Notes: generated by a model from the letters alone, not told the origin. Counted from the first letter of the stretch, positions 9,447-19,329 are shown. The stretch is DNA of 64,000 nucleotides from Proteus myxofaciens ATCC 19692 (GCF_001654855.1 NZ_LXEN01000154.1:1-64000); one strand, 5' to 3'. Translations and numbers: made by a program.

Positions 9447-11396
9447 ATGAAAAAGATAAATCGTTTTAAATGCCAATCTGTCGCATTATCGATGATTTTG
9501 GCAACAGGCCTATGTTATGTAGCACAGGTAAAGGCGGATGTTAGTGATTGTATACCATGGGAAAGACAGTACGATGAATTATTTTTAGTTGGTAAAGAAG
9601 ACCGAGTTATTACCGTTCGACATCGTGGTGATTTTACGACAACAGTTCCTGAAAATAGCTTGGCTGCATTTCGTCTTTCTTATGATAAATGTCGTGCAGC
9701 TATTGAAACGGATGTTCGAATACTTAATGATGGCAGCTTAGTGGTTTTTCACGATGTTAATATCGGAAAAATGCTAGTGCCTGGATATAATGCAATTGAT
9801 AATACACCGAGTAATCCCCTGTTAAAAACGATGTCACTCGAAGAATTACAGAAATTAAAGCTCGTAAATATTGCAGGTAAAGTCACAGATCAATCGGTTC
9901 CTACTGTTAAAGAAATGCTTGAGGATTACCTTAAATATGGTGGTCGCTCTTTAATCTATCTTGAAGTGAAAGATCCTGCCGCTATTTTAAAAACAGCAAA
10001 AGTTGTAACTGATCTTTCTAAAAAAGATAATTCAATTTTAAAAAGAGTCATTATCAAATTTAATATGGCAGAGTTTCCTACACCTAATTTATGGATTGCA
10101 GGATTACAGTCTGTGGGTGCAGATGAAAGGATCATGGCTAACCCCGTTATTAGTCCAGGTGCGATGAAGAAAATTGATCAACTGCCACGTATTCCTGAAA
10201 TACCAAATCGTGGATTCTCGGATAATACCAGTCGAGCCGTTGCTTGGTGGGCATTAAGTGATATTCAGCGTTGTCCGACAATTGAAGTTGTTATTAAAGA
10301 TTCGTCAGGGTTTGATAAAGTGATGCTGAAAACCTCTAAACAGGGTGGATACTATGCTCCAACAGAGGTGTCGATAGGAAATACTTATTCAGGTATCACA
10401 ACGACTATGGCACGCTTGGTTGCGATTGTTAAAGAATACAAAAAGCCACTGGGAGTTTTTGTTCCGGTTCCTGATTATATTCTTTGGAGTAATGGTGTCA
10501 TTATGGGAACGACTGTACCAAGCTTATTTACTAAAAAGCAGTTTGATATCAATGCTGCTTTTTATCATAACACTTCAGAATGTTGTTATGCACTTACAGA
10601 TAGGTTTGCACCGGGTGAAACGGATGACTATAGAGAAAATGTTGCTTGGCAACAAAGTTTAAAAGTCAATATTATCACAGCAGATGATACAGATAGTATT
10701 GATACTTACTTTGAAGAAGAGGGACTCCTTGATACTTTTGCGATACCCCATCCAACAAAGCCAAGCCCTAAAATGCATTCTAAACTTTCTTGGGATCTTG
10801 GATTTGTCGAAAAACCTAAAGAACAATTTGTTCGTATAAAAGTCTGGAAAGGTGAAAATGCGAGTGAAGATAAATGGGGGAAAGGATATCCTATTTGTTT
10901 ATGGGACAATCCACATTCAGACTCATATGCTTGGATTTATACCTGTGAAACAGATGCCGCTAATAAGGCTATTGAAGCAGGGTATTCGCGTGATTTAGTC
11001 ACCCGTGTTGTACAAAATGATACTTGGAGTAAAGAATACGGTGATCTTATTCAAATTACTTCACCGCGAATAGAAATCGTTGATGGTAAAGAAAAAAATG
11101 TACTTTGGTGTCTAAATGGTCGATTAGACTACGAGAAAAAAAGTATGAGTTGGGTTAAAGAGTGTGATCCTGCAAATAAGAATACACTTTTTATTCGTAC
11201 AGATTCAGTTAGTTATGGTTCAATCGCATCTTCAACGATGCATGAAGTTCCCATATATTTGGCAGGCGCTACTTTTGGATGGAAAGAATATAATGGTCTT
11301 CTTTATAGTAGAGTCACGGCTTCATATTTGGGTGATGTTGGTAAATGGGGTGAATGGAAAATAGATCCATCTCCAGTTGATGAGGTAGAAGAGTAA
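9447..11396 (+). CDS. Exported glycerophosphodiester phosphodiesterase with C-terminal extension
   Basis: A 649-residue exported protein. The signal peptide probably ends at VKA (residue 30). The GDPD core shows His59-Arg60 (RHRGD), Glu69 (PEN), Glu87 and Asp89 (IETDVRI) and His102 (VFHDVN). GlpQ is only about 360 residues long; here the barrel appears to run to about 430 and about 215 further residues follow, rich in Trp, Tyr and Cys, that I do not recognise. It sits 165 bases after the binding-protein gene on the same strand, so it may be in the same unit or have its own promoter. Likely role: trimming phospholipid-derived headgroup diesters outside the inner membrane. Confidence 0.85.
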   Translation: MKKINRFKCQSVALSMILATGLCYVAQVKADVSDCIPWERQYDELFLVGKEDRVITVRHRGDFTTTVPENSLAAFRLSYDKCRAAIETDVRILNDGSLVVFHDVNIGKMLVPGYNAIDNTPSNPLLKTMSLEELQKLKLVNIAGKVTDQSVPTVKEMLEDYLKYGGRSLIYLEVKDPAAILKTAKVVTDLSKKDNSILKRVIIKFNMAEFPTPNLWIAGLQSVGADERIMANPVISPGAMKKIDQLPRIPEIPNRGFSDNTSRAVAWWALSDIQRCPTIEVVIKDSSGFDKVMLKTSKQGGYYAPTEVSIGNTYSGITTTMARLVAIVKEYKKPLGVFVPVPDYILWSNGVIMGTTVPSLFTKKQFDINAAFYHNTSECCYALTDRFAPGETDDYRENVAWQQSLKVNIITADDTDSIDTYFEEEGLLDTFAIPHPTKPSPKMHSKLSWDLGFVEKPKEQFVRIKVWKGENASEDKWGKGYPICLWDNPHSDSYAWIYTCETDAANKAIEAGYSRDLVTRVVQNDTWSKEYGDLIQITSPRIEIVDGKEKNVLWCLNGRLDYEKKSMSWVKECDPANKNTLFIRTDSVSYGSIASSTMHEVPIYLAGATFGWKEYNGLLYSRVTASYLGDVGKWGEWKIDPSPVDEVEE

Positions 11397-11415
11397 GTTA
11401 CTTACTAAATATTTA

Positions 11416-11446
11416 TTCGGCCACCGGTTTAAATAAGGTGGCCGAA
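11416..11446. terminator. Hairpin between the exported GDPD and MCP genes
   Basis: A perfect 10-bp stem, TTCGGCCACC with GGTGGCCGAA, and an 11-base loop lie between convergent genes. No strong T run flanks it. It is probably a bidirectional terminator or mRNA-stabilising hairpin. Confidence 0.6.
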
Positions 11447-11469
11447 ACCAATACTACTATTGGTTGATA

Positions 11470-13068
11470 TTACAGACTAAAAATTGTTAATGCCTTTTTT
11501 AATCTATCAGACTGAGTTTGCAATAAGTCTAATGAACTCACTAAATCTCTAGTCATTGTTGAATTTGCTTGTGTTGTTTGATCAAGTTGATTAATGGCAT
11601 CTTCTATTTGAGCAATGCCGTTTGATTGTTCATTAGTAGAGGTAGAAATATCGTTAATTGTATGATTAATCTGCTCAGTTTTTTGTGATATATCAACCAT
11701 ATTATCATTGGCATCAGCGGTTAACTCAAAACATTGATTAATTTTTTTACTTGAATTAGCGATAAGCACTTTAATTTCTTTAGAGGCAAGATTACAGCTT
11801 ATTGAAAGCTCGCGCACTTCTTTGGCAACGACAGCAAAACCTTTACCATGTTCACCCACTCTTGCAGCTTCAACGGCAGCGTTTAATGCTAATAAATTAG
11901 TTTGAAAGGCAATATTATCAATAGTGGAGGTAATATCATTAATTTTTTCAGCAAATGCGACTACATCATGCATATTTTCAACAACATTTGATAATTTTTC
12001 ATGGCTTTGATGAACCATAGCATCTGTTTTTGTCACTAGTTCACATGAACTATGTGTATTTTCTGCATGTTGTTTTGAAGTAACACTTAGTTGTCTAATG
12101 CCTGCTGATGTTTCAAGTACTGCGGCTGATTGTTGTTCTACACGTACAGCTAAATTGTTGTTCATTACGGCGATATCATTGAGTTCGGAATTTATATTGT
12201 TCGCACTTTGGCTGATATCATGAACAATAACTTTTATCTGATCCTTCATTTTATCAATATTAAAAATCAGTTGTTTAATTTCACTTAGCCCTTTGATATT
12301 AATGTTAGTTGATAGGTTTCCATCACTAATATCCTTTATACCTTGTATTACCTTATCTAAAGGTGAAATGAAATATTTACGCAAAATTATCTGAACTAAC
12401 AAAGAAACAATAACAATCAAAATGGCGATAATAATTAGGCTATAGATAATTTTTTTATACAAAGCCTCGCTATGCTCAAGTGATATCGTATAACGATTTT
12501 TGAGTTGCTGGTGGTAATTATGATAAGCATTTTCAAAGTCATCTTGAAAAGATTGAGTTGGCTGATTTAAATACTCATAAGTCATGCCATTTTCAAGAAA
12601 GCCTAAAAATTCAATGAGTGCTGAATTCAGTGCATTATATTTTTTTTCTAATTGTTCAATATAATTTTTGTCTTCAGCAAGATAGGGGGCTGTTTTAAAT
12701 GCATTCCAGCTAGAGGTGACTTGTTCTATTTTTTCTTTACTTTTGTCTAATAAAGCTGTGATATCAGTATCTGCGGTTGCCATTTTATTTATTATCAACA
12801 AATGACGAGAGCTTGCTCTATTTAATGTATTACGAGTCTGAAGTAAGTTTTCCCATGTACCATTTAAAAGTGAATCTTGTGTATAAATGAGATCTAACTC
12901 ATTTAAATTTTTTCTATAATCGTTGATTGAAGAGATAAACAATATACAGGCTAAAATAAGTAATCCGATCAACGAGCTAGTCATTAGCCAAACTAAAGTA
13001 GTTGTTTTCAAACTAGATATATTAAAAGAATGGTTTAGCAAATAACGTTGTTTTAAGATCTTAAACAT
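11470..13068 (-). CDS. Methyl-accepting chemotaxis protein
   Basis: A 532-residue chemoreceptor. A first membrane segment near residues 25-48, a helical periplasmic domain (about 50-200, four-helix-bundle-like), a second membrane segment near 205-230, then HAMP and the long signalling coiled coil. The conserved hairpin tip contains [20 protein letters not shown]. It ends LTIFSL, without the NWETF-type CheR/CheB tether, so it probably relies on other receptors for adaptation. The ligand cannot be told from sequence. It is monocistronic and convergent with the exported GDPD; a functional link with that cluster is possible but unproven. Confidence 0.93.
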   Translation of the reverse strand: MFKILKQRYLLNHSFNISSLKTTTLVWLMTSSLIGLLILACILFISSINDYRKNLNELDLIYTQDSLLNGTWENLLQTRNTLNRASSRHLLIINKMATADTDITALLDKSKEKIEQVTSSWNAFKTAPYLAEDKNYIEQLEKKYNALNSALIEFLGFLENGMTYEYLNQPTQSFQDDFENAYHNYHQQLKNRYTISLEHSEALYKKIIYSLIIIAILIVIVSLLVQIILRKYFISPLDKVIQGIKDISDGNLSTNINIKGLSEIKQLIFNIDKMKDQIKVIVHDISQSANNINSELNDIAVMNNNLAVRVEQQSAAVLETSAGIRQLSVTSKQHAENTHSSCELVTKTDAMVHQSHEKLSNVVENMHDVVAFAEKINDITSTIDNIAFQTNLLALNAAVEAARVGEHGKGFAVVAKEVRELSISCNLASKEIKVLIANSSKKINQCFELTADANDNMVDISQKTEQINHTINDISTSTNEQSNGIAQIEDAINQLDQTTQANSTMTRDLVSSLDLLQTQSDRLKKALTIFSL

Positions 13069-13566
13069 AAAGAGTTATTTCCTTTTATCATAAAAATACA
13101 ACGACTAATTTATTGATTTTTCTATGTTATATTTTTACTTCCTGTAAATTTGATGGATAAAAAAAAGAGTAAAAAAATAATGGTAGGGTAGAAAAACTCT
13201 TTAATTTAGTACCATATATCCTTTTTCAAATACTAAAAAATAGTATCGGCATTTTATAAATATTCTTTATGGTTATTTATAAGTCTGATTAATTTATATT
13301 CTATATAAAAAATGTGTGAGAAATATTTTCATATTAATCATCATGTTATGATTTATTCCATAGTGAAAAGAAAAAATCAACTTATAAAAAATCATATAAA
13401 AATTATGATAAAGAAGGCTTATTGTTGTAGTGAATAAGAAAACAATAAGGAAATATGAGGAGATAAAGCGGAAATAAAATAATTTCCGCTTTGTTAATTT
13501 CTTTATATTTGTTGTATGGAGGATGTTATGTTAATAAAAAGATAAAATTTAAATAACTCAATATAA
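13069..13566. other. AT-rich gap between MCP and nqrE copy
   Basis: About 500 bases with no convincing reading frame. It contains the MCP promoter region near 13070-13200 and a hairpin at 13465-13492 (11-bp stem around CGGAAAT/ATTTCCG) that may terminate nqrE transcripts. Otherwise nothing was recognised. Confidence 0.5.
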
Positions 13567-14166
13567 TTAAAGAGAAATACCTGAAAATGACATAAAACCA
13601 AGTGACATTAATCCAACGGTAAGGAATGTCGCACCTAATCCTCTCAACCCTTTAGGAATATCGGAATATTTCATTTTTTCACGTAGCCCAGATAAGGCAA
13701 CAATAGCAAGCAACCACCCAATACCACAACCTGCACCATAAGTAATAGATTCAGTGAAAGTATAGTCTCGTTCAACCATAAAAATAGTTGCACCAAAAAT
13801 AGCACAATGTATTGTTAATAAAGGTAAAAATATTCCTAACGAATGATAAAGAGAAGGAATAAATTTATCTAAAAACATCTCTAGTATTTGAACTAAAGCG
13901 GCTAAAACACCAATAAAAGTAATATATCTTAAAAAGCTAAGATCAATGCCTTCAACAATAGCATCTTTTTTTAAGATAAAATGATAGATTAAATTATTAA
14001 TAGGTGTCGCAATGACTAATAAAGCGGTCACTGTTAAACCTAATTTAAATGAGGTTTTTACTTCTTTAGAGACAGCTAGAAAAGTACACATACCTAAAAA
14101 GAAACTTAAAGCCATGTTTTCAATAAACGTCGCTCTAATAAAGATATTTAGGTGATTTTCTATCAT
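13567..14166 (-). CDS. nqrE: Isolated NqrE-like subunit of Na+-translocating NADH:quinone reductase
   Basis: A 199-residue membrane protein that matches NqrE along its whole length, with six hydrophobic segments. Family landmarks are [20 protein letters not shown] (residues 14-33), [20 protein letters not shown], NxL in PINNLIY, and [20 protein letters not shown] near the C-terminus. Cys27 and Cys121, equivalent to the cysteines that coordinate the intramembrane iron site with NqrD, are both present. No other nqr or rnf gene is nearby: hundreds of bases of AT-rich sequence lie on each side. A complete nqrABCDEF operon is expected elsewhere in a Proteus genome, so this is a displaced paralogue. 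RnfA/RnfE are the related alternatives but fit less well. Confidence 0.88.
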   Translation of the reverse strand: MIENHLNIFIRATFIENMALSFFLGMCTFLAVSKEVKTSFKLGLTVTALLVIATPINNLIYHFILKKDAIVEGIDLSFLRYITFIGVLAALVQILEMFLDKFIPSLYHSLGIFLPLLTIHCAIFGATIFMVERDYTFTESITYGAGCGIGWLLAIVALSGLREKMKYSDIPKGLRGLGATFLTVGLMSLGFMSFSGISL

Positions 14167-14516
14167 AAATCCTCCCTTATGTATGCTTTTTTATTAATTC
14201 TAATAAAAACATTGTGTTAATGTAAGGGTAATATTAATTATATTTCTATTTTTATAGTAAATATTTATTTATTCACTATGAAAATATAAAATAAAATCAT
14301 TACTTATCAGTGTGTTATGATGAGATAGATATGAAAATAAGGCATTTAATTTATTTTTATATTAGAAAATATAAAAATATGGGTTTATGTTAGTAAAAAT
14401 ATTTCTATTTGAGTCTTGTTTAGATGATTAAACTATTTTTTTCATATATTTTAATTTTTATTACTGGAAAATATAATAAAATATAACATATTTAATTTTA
14501 TGTGAAATTGAAAATA
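14167..14516. other. AT-rich gap upstream of nqrE copy
   Basis: About 350 bases, very AT-rich. It should contain the nqrE promoter on the minus strand. No gene or clear operator was seen. Confidence 0.4.
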
Positions 14517-14582
14517 ATGAGTCAAAAAAAATTTATTACTGCTTCTGAGCGTAATCATAAAAAACACATTAGATGGGAATAA
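14517..14582 (+). CDS. Candidate 21-residue small protein
   Basis: A short frame beginning ATG-AGT-CAA encodes a basic peptide (MSQKKFITASERN, ending HIRWE). It is followed 30 bases later by a hairpin with a T run in the same direction. The ribosome binding site is weak. It may be a genuine small protein gene or chance; no homologue is recognised. Confidence 0.25.
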   Translation: MSQKKFITASERNHKKHIRWE

Positions 14583-14612
14583 AAAGATAGGATAAATTCA
14601 AAAATTAAGAAG

Positions 14613-14636
14613 AAAGGGGCTAATTGCCCCTTTTTA
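14613..14636. terminator. Bidirectional terminator
   Basis: The stem GGGGC/GCCCC is extended by A-T pairs, with a 5-base loop and T tracts on both sides. It serves the DUF2628 gene on the minus strand and possibly the small frame on the plus strand. Confidence 0.8.
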
Positions 14637-15038
14637 TTAGAAAATACCGGTGAACGGATTCCAAGTTTGGTCACCTTTCAATTCTTTTCTATAATATGCA
14701 TAGTTCGCGGTAATTGCCCATAATGCATTTAGAACAATACTAATTGCGTTAATAATATTGTCATTAATGCCTAAGGATTCGATTATAAGGCTAACAACAA
14801 GAATGATGACGACATTAACGGCAAATAAGGTTAATCCTTTTCTCCATAAGCCTAGAATAAGGAAATAAATAAAACCAAAGAAAAATGCCCAAATATTAAA
14901 TCCAACTAGGATACGTTTTCCAAATGGAAGACTTTTATAAGCTGCTTTGTATTCAGGGGATTTAGGACTGCCATTTTTTTCAAAGAACTCAAAGCGCTCT
15001 TGCCATTTAGCTGAATATTCTCGATTTTGATTCATCAT
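14637..15038 (-). CDS. DUF2628 domain membrane protein
   Basis: A 133-residue protein with a short hydrophilic N-terminus (KWQERFEFFEKNGSPKSPEY), the LPFGKRILVGFNIWAFFFG segment and about three membrane segments, ending in YYRKELKGDQTWNPF. This layout is that of DUF2628 proteins, whose function is unknown. The first or second ATG could be used (ATGATG); the ribosome site is weak. It is monocistronic and followed by a good terminator. Confidence 0.75.
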   Translation of the reverse strand: MMNQNREYSAKWQERFEFFEKNGSPKSPEYKAAYKSLPFGKRILVGFNIWAFFFGFIYFLILGLWRKGLTLFAVNVVIILVVSLIIESLGINDNIINAISIVLNALWAITANYAYYRKELKGDQTWNPFTGIF

Positions 15039-15317
15039 AGTTTCTTTTAAATATGTTAAGAAAAGTAGGGTAGCTTTTAATGTTAAAGTGGCATTTTTAC
15101 ATAAATAGTAATCCCAAACAATATAAATTTATTAAGATCAAATCAAAAATTATATCTCTATAATATTAGATTAAATAAATACTTAACTTTAAATTTTAAC
15201 AATAATCTTATAGTAAAAATATTATTTTATGTTGATGTGCTAAAGGGGATATTTTAAACATTATCTTCTAAGATATGAGGAAAATGATATGAATATTTAT
15301 CTAAAAATGAATGGAAG

Positions 15318-15355
15318 ATAAGAAATCTGAATTACGCTTTATTTCAGATTTCTTA
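15318..15355 (-). terminator. Terminator after the Usp gene
   Basis: A perfect 14-bp stem (15318-15331 with 15342-15355) with a 10-base loop lies just downstream of the usp stop. Confidence 0.65.
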
Positions 15356-15376
15356 TTTCTAAATGATATAAAGAAA

Positions 15377-15811
15377 TTAACGTACAACTAATACTGATGT
15401 ATTAGCGTAGCTAACAACAGACGATGCTGTTGAGCCCAATAAATAGCTTTTCATTCCTGGATTGCGAGAGCCAATAATAATAAGTTCAGCTTGTATTTTT
15501 TGGGCTGTTTCTAAGATTTTTTCACGAGGATTACCAATGGCAACATAAAATTGTATAGTGCTATTTGGAATTTCAACATGAGAAACTCCCTCTTTTAATG
15601 TTGATAATGCAATTTCGATACGTTGTTTATCGCTTGCTAGTCTATCTTGACCAACAAAGGCAAATCCTACAAAGGATTCATAACTTGGAATAACAGATAA
15701 AAAATGAATGTTAAGTTCATCAGCACAAGATAGCGATTTCAGATGTGAAACTACTTTGTCTAATAGACCAAGTTCTGTAAAATCCACAGGTACTAAAATA
15801 GTTTTTGTCAT
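15377..15811 (-). CDS. Universal stress protein, UspF/UspG type
   Basis: A 144-residue single-domain Usp. It starts TKTILVPVDF, as in the family's first beta strand and nucleotide-contacting Asp, and has the ATP-binding loop GSRNPGMKSYLLGSTASSVV near the C-terminus, ending SVLVVR. This places it in the ATP-binding UspF/UspG branch. Such proteins aid survival and adhesion or motility choices under stress. It is monocistronic, with a long AT-rich region upstream. Confidence 0.88.
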   Translation of the reverse strand: MTKTILVPVDFTELGLLDKVVSHLKSLSCADELNIHFLSVIPSYESFVGFAFVGQDRLASDKQRIEIALSTLKEGVSHVEIPNSTIQFYVAIGNPREKILETAQKIQAELIIIGSRNPGMKSYLLGSTASSVVSYANTSVLVVR

Positions 15812-16479
15812 AGTGGCTCCTAATTTACCTTATATTATGATTAGGACTTTTAATTTCTATTCTGTATAATGTTCACTTGATCAATTTTATCAGCTAAATT
15901 CGAAAACGACACAAAAACACTATAAAAAAACAATTATTTTTATAATTTGAGAGATAAACACTATTTTTATGAAATAATTGAAATGTTTCAATGGATTGCA
16001 CCCAAAAAAATGTTATTAAATTTAATAAAGATAAGTGAATAATAAAGTAGCAGATAAGCTTAGTAATCATTTGAAAATAATTAATTGCTTTGTTTGTTTT
16101 AATTTATATTTAAAATTAATTACACTAAATTTATCTTTAACATACTTTTATTGTTATATAATTTATTATCATTATTTATTACAAAGCATAAATAATTAAA
16201 AATAAAACGATGAACAAGATGTTTTTTTTATAAATTCATCTATATCAATAGGTTATGATATTTTTGTTATTATTTGCAATAAAGAGTATTCTTAATGATA
16301 ATCAATCTTATTTTGTTTTAAATTACAAAAATAATTATTGGAAATGAGAGTTGTTATTATTTTTATTTAAAGTCATTTAAAAGAAAAAATAAATTAATTT
16401 GTAATGAAAAAGCTATATTTTTATTTTTAAGTATGCATAATGTCGGTAATGTTAATTTTGGTTACTAGGAAAGTTAAAT
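15812..16479. other. Long AT-rich divergent region, usp / ftnA
   Basis: About 670 bases with no credible gene on either strand. It carries the divergent promoters of the usp gene and ftnA. A Fur-like match is listed separately. Its length and AT content suggest binding by H-NS or IHF, which is inference only. Confidence 0.5.
16291..16309 (+). promoter_or_regulatory. Possible Fur site upstream of ftnA
   Basis: The 19 bases around AATGATAATCAAT match the Fur consensus at about 14 of 19 positions by eye, about 170 bases before ftnA. In E. coli, ftnA is induced through Fur by relief of H-NS silencing at distal sites, which fits the distance. The match is imperfect. Confidence 0.4.
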
Positions 16480-16983
16480 ATGTTACATCAAGATATGATT
16501 AATAAATTAAATGAACAGCTGAATTTAGAGTTTTATTCAGCAAATCTTTACTTACAAATGAGTGCTTGGTGCGATGATAAAGGATTTGAAGGCGCAGCTA
16601 ATTTTTTAAAAGCACACTCTAAAGAAGAAATGGAGCATATGCAGCGCTTATTTAACTATTTAAGTGATACTGGCGCTATGCCATTACTTGGTGCAATTGA
16701 TGCTCCACCATCAGAGTTTTTATCGTTATCTGATTTATTTGAAAAAACATACGAACATGAAAAGTTTATTACTGCTGAAATCAATAAACTTGCACATCTA
16801 GCAATGACAACACAAGATTACTCAACATTTAACTTCTTACAATGGTATGTTGCAGAGCAACACGAAGAAGAAAAATTATTTAAATCTGTTCTTGATAAAT
16901 TTGCTATGGTTGGTGAAAGCGGTAAAGCATTATTCCTGTTAGATAAAGATTTAAATAGATTATCAGTAGAAACGCACATTTAA
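16480..16983 (+). CDS. ftnA: Non-haem ferritin FtnA
   Basis: A 167-residue ferritin that stores iron as a ferric mineral in a 24-subunit cytoplasmic shell. All E. coli FtnA ferroxidase residues are at the same numbers: Glu17, Glu50, His53, Glu94, Gln127 and Glu130. CTAGGAAAG before the ATG is a good ribosome site. It is monocistronic, with a strong terminator after it and a Fur-like site before it. No bacterioferritin haem-binding Met is needed or seen at the equivalent site. Confidence 0.96.
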   Translation: MLHQDMINKLNEQLNLEFYSANLYLQMSAWCDDKGFEGAANFLKAHSKEEMEHMQRLFNYLSDTGAMPLLGAIDAPPSEFLSLSDLFEKTYEHEKFITAEINKLAHLAMTTQDYSTFNFLQWYVAEQHEEEKLFKSVLDKFAMVGESGKALFLLDKDLNRLSVETHI

Positions 16984-17041
16984 TAATTGATAACTCATTG
17001 ATTAGTAATCTTTAATTAATTTGTAGTATTGATAATACTTT

Positions 17042-17075
17042 ATGCCTCGCTAAATTTAAATAGCGAGGCATTTTT
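17042..17075 (+). terminator. Terminator after ftnA
   Basis: An 11-bp perfect stem around GCCTCGC/GCGAGGC is followed by five T residues: a classical intrinsic terminator. Confidence 0.9.
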
Positions 17076-17438
17076 ATATTTGTCATTACTAACAAAATCT
17101 ATATAAATAGATATTAAATCGTAATTTACTAATAAAATATTTATTATTCCCATATTTATTAAGGTTATTTTTTTGCTTGTTATTTGAACGCTTTTTAATT
17201 TGGCTTATGGCGTGATTTTGCAGTGTATTGAAGTGTTTAGAGTGTCAATAATCGTATTATCTTTTTTCGAAGTGTAAAAGAGGGTGATATTTGAAACAGA
17301 ACTTGCTTTAAATAAGATATATTTGAGTGCTAGTTCACAACCTTTTATTTCTACTCAGGATAAACCGAGATCTTGAAATAAAATTATTATAGAATATTTA
17401 AACAAATAAAATAATCACCTGTAATTTGAGAGGACATT
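17076..17438. other. Upstream region of yobA
   Basis: About 360 AT-rich bases with no gene. It must contain the promoter of yobA-yebZ-yebY. No CueR-type or CpxR-type box was recognised with confidence. Confidence 0.4.
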
Positions 17439-17831
17439 ATGTCAATTAAAAGAATTAAAACATCATGGGGTAAATTATCTGCTATCGCAGTTTTATTCCT
17501 AGGTATGTCATGCCAACAAGCTTTAGCTCACGCACATCTAAAATCACAATTACCAGCAGAAGGTGCTTCTATTGAACAAGCTCAAGCACCTAAAGTTATC
17601 ACCTTAGATTTCTCTGAAGGTATTGAACTTGCATTTAGTAAAGTCAAAGTGATGGATTCTAAAGGTAAAGAAATTACTGTCGGTAAATTAAGTTTAGATC
17701 CTGTAAATAACACCAAACTGTTATTACCTTTAGAAAGTAAATTAGCAGAGGGTGATTATTCAGTGGATTGGAGTGTTGTTTCTGTTGATGGGCATAAAAC
17801 AAAAGGTTCTTATCAATTTAGCGTAAAATAA
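17439..17831 (+). CDS. yobA: Periplasmic CopC-like copper-binding protein YobA
   Basis: A 130-residue CopC-domain protein. The signal peptide ends at LALA (residue 30), so the mature chain starts His-Ala-His, the N-terminal histidine copper site of CopC. A second conserved His is in SVDGHKTKG near the C-terminus. It is thought to hand copper to the CopD-like membrane partner. AGAGGA precedes the ATG, and its stop codon overlaps the yebZ start by one base (TAATG). Confidence 0.92.
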   Translation: MSIKRIKTSWGKLSAIAVLFLGMSCQQALAHAHLKSQLPAEGASIEQAQAPKVITLDFSEGIELAFSKVKVMDSKGKEITVGKLSLDPVNNTKLLLPLESKLAEGDYSVDWSVVSVDGHKTKGSYQFSVK

Positions 17832-18727
17832 TGACTCCTGAAGACGTTTATATTTTATGTCGTTTCTTCCATTTTGTGGCAGTCATGTTTATGTTCGGAC
17901 TGAGCTTATCGGCTGCCATTCTTGCAAAAGATAATTTTGTACCTTTAATACAGGTTCGTCTACGTCCAGCACTTGCAATTAGCACAGTTACTGTTTTTAT
18001 TACGACTTATTTATGGATGATGACGCAATCTGGCATGATGGGTGATGGATGGAGCGATTCATGGTCAGCTGATATATGGAAAGCAGTATTAGGGACCGCT
18101 TTTGGTCAAATTTGGCAATGGCAGTTACTATTAGCAACGCTTGCTTTGCTCACTCTTTTTATTCGCCAGCGTAATATCCGAAACATCGGCCTATTATTAA
18201 TTGCAACTTGCATGCTGATTTTACATGCCTTCACGGGGCATAGTGCTATGTTCAATGGTGCTGAGTCTGTCATATATAAAGTCAATCAAAGCATTCATCT
18301 TTTAAGCGCAGCATATTGGTTTGGTGGCTTATGGCCGTTTGTCGTCTGCTTACAGTTTTTAAGAAATAAAGAAGAGCTTGCTGAAGGTATGATAAAGCCA
18401 ATTATTGGCACAATGAAACGATTCTCTATTTTTGGTCATATCGCTGTTTTACTGGTTATTGTCAGTGGCATTGTTAGCGCTGTGATGTTGATACCAGGTT
18501 GGCCTAAATTCCAATCTATTTCCGATTATCAAAGCATGCTGTGGTTGAAGATAGCTTTTGTTGGTCTAATGCTAATCCTAGCAGTAGTTAATCGTTATAT
18601 TCTAGTTCCTCATATTCGCAAAAAAAATAATTTTCAGTGGTTGTTAATTAATAGTTGGTTTGAACTATTACTTGGCACTATGGTTATTTTTGTTGTTGCT
18701 ATTTTTGCGATTAACTCTCCTACCTAG
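17831..18727 (+). CDS. yebZ: CopD-like copper resistance/import membrane protein YebZ
   Basis: A 298-residue inner-membrane protein with about eight hydrophobic segments and the CopD domain in the C-terminal half (histidines in FTGHSAMF, QSIHLLSAAYWFGGLWPF and FGHIAVLL). It is translationally coupled to yobA and followed by yebY, the enterobacterial order. Likely role: copper passage across the inner membrane in concert with YobA. Confidence 0.92.
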   Translation: MTPEDVYILCRFFHFVAVMFMFGLSLSAAILAKDNFVPLIQVRLRPALAISTVTVFITTYLWMMTQSGMMGDGWSDSWSADIWKAVLGTAFGQIWQWQLLLATLALLTLFIRQRNIRNIGLLLIATCMLILHAFTGHSAMFNGAESVIYKVNQSIHLLSAAYWFGGLWPFVVCLQFLRNKEELAEGMIKPIIGTMKRFSIFGHIAVLLVIVSGIVSAVMLIPGWPKFQSISDYQSMLWLKIAFVGLMLILAVVNRYILVPHIRKKNNFQWLLINSWFELLLGTMVIFVVAIFAINSPT

Positions 18728-18776
18728 AGTGTTATATAATCGTAAGAAATCAAACTGATTATAAGTGAGAAATAAC

Positions 18777-19118
18777 ATGAAACGTTTATTTTTAACGGGT
18801 ATGTTAATGTTTTTTTCGTTTCAAGCTTTCAGCGCACCGATTTCAACGGTAAGTAAGCTTCAATTTGGTGATAATTGGCCCTTTACTCGAGAAGAGGTGA
18901 TGCTTAATTGCCGTAGTGATGGTGCATGGTTTGTCATTAATCCCGCAACATTAGTTCAGTATCCCCTCAATGATATAGCCATGGAGCAAATGAAAAGTGG
19001 CAAAGTTAATGCCCAGTTAATTGATATTATCGTTTTACCTGATCCTAATAACGCTGAAGAGAAAAAATCGCTAGATCCTATCAAACGTGAATTTAGCTCG
19101 TTGTGCACTAAAAATTAA
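18777..19118 (+). CDS. yebY: Periplasmic YebY (DUF2511)
   Basis: A 113-residue exported protein, the same length as E. coli YebY. The start is the ATG at 18777, with GTGAG seven bases before it; an in-frame GTG 12 bases earlier overlaps that site. The signal peptide ends near FSA (about residue 19). Two cysteines (in LNCRSDG and SLCTKN) may form a disulfide. It completes the copper-linked yobA-yebZ-yebY unit; its exact function is not established. Confidence 0.88.
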   Translation: MKRLFLTGMLMFFSFQAFSAPISTVSKLQFGDNWPFTREEVMLNCRSDGAWFVINPATLVQYPLNDIAMEQMKSGKVNAQLIDIIVLPDPNNAEEKKSLDPIKREFSSLCTKN

Positions 19119-19329
19119 ACAATTGTTTAATTTTTGCGTATGTTGATTTTTTTCTTTTATTACATTGAGTTATAAAAATCGATGACAGATGAAAGAATTT
19201 TTTTAGTTAAATATGTGCAAATGTTAAAAGTTTACTGGAATTTTACATATTGTTAGCTATTCTTTAACAAGATAGATCGAGGAAGTTATAGGGAAGATAA
19301 GTATCAGTATTGTTTATATCTTTCAATCG

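Noticed and set aside
15872-15888. FNR-like TTGAT...ATCA sequence upstream of the usp gene
   Set aside because: The spacing between half-sites is wrong for FNR (seven bases instead of four).
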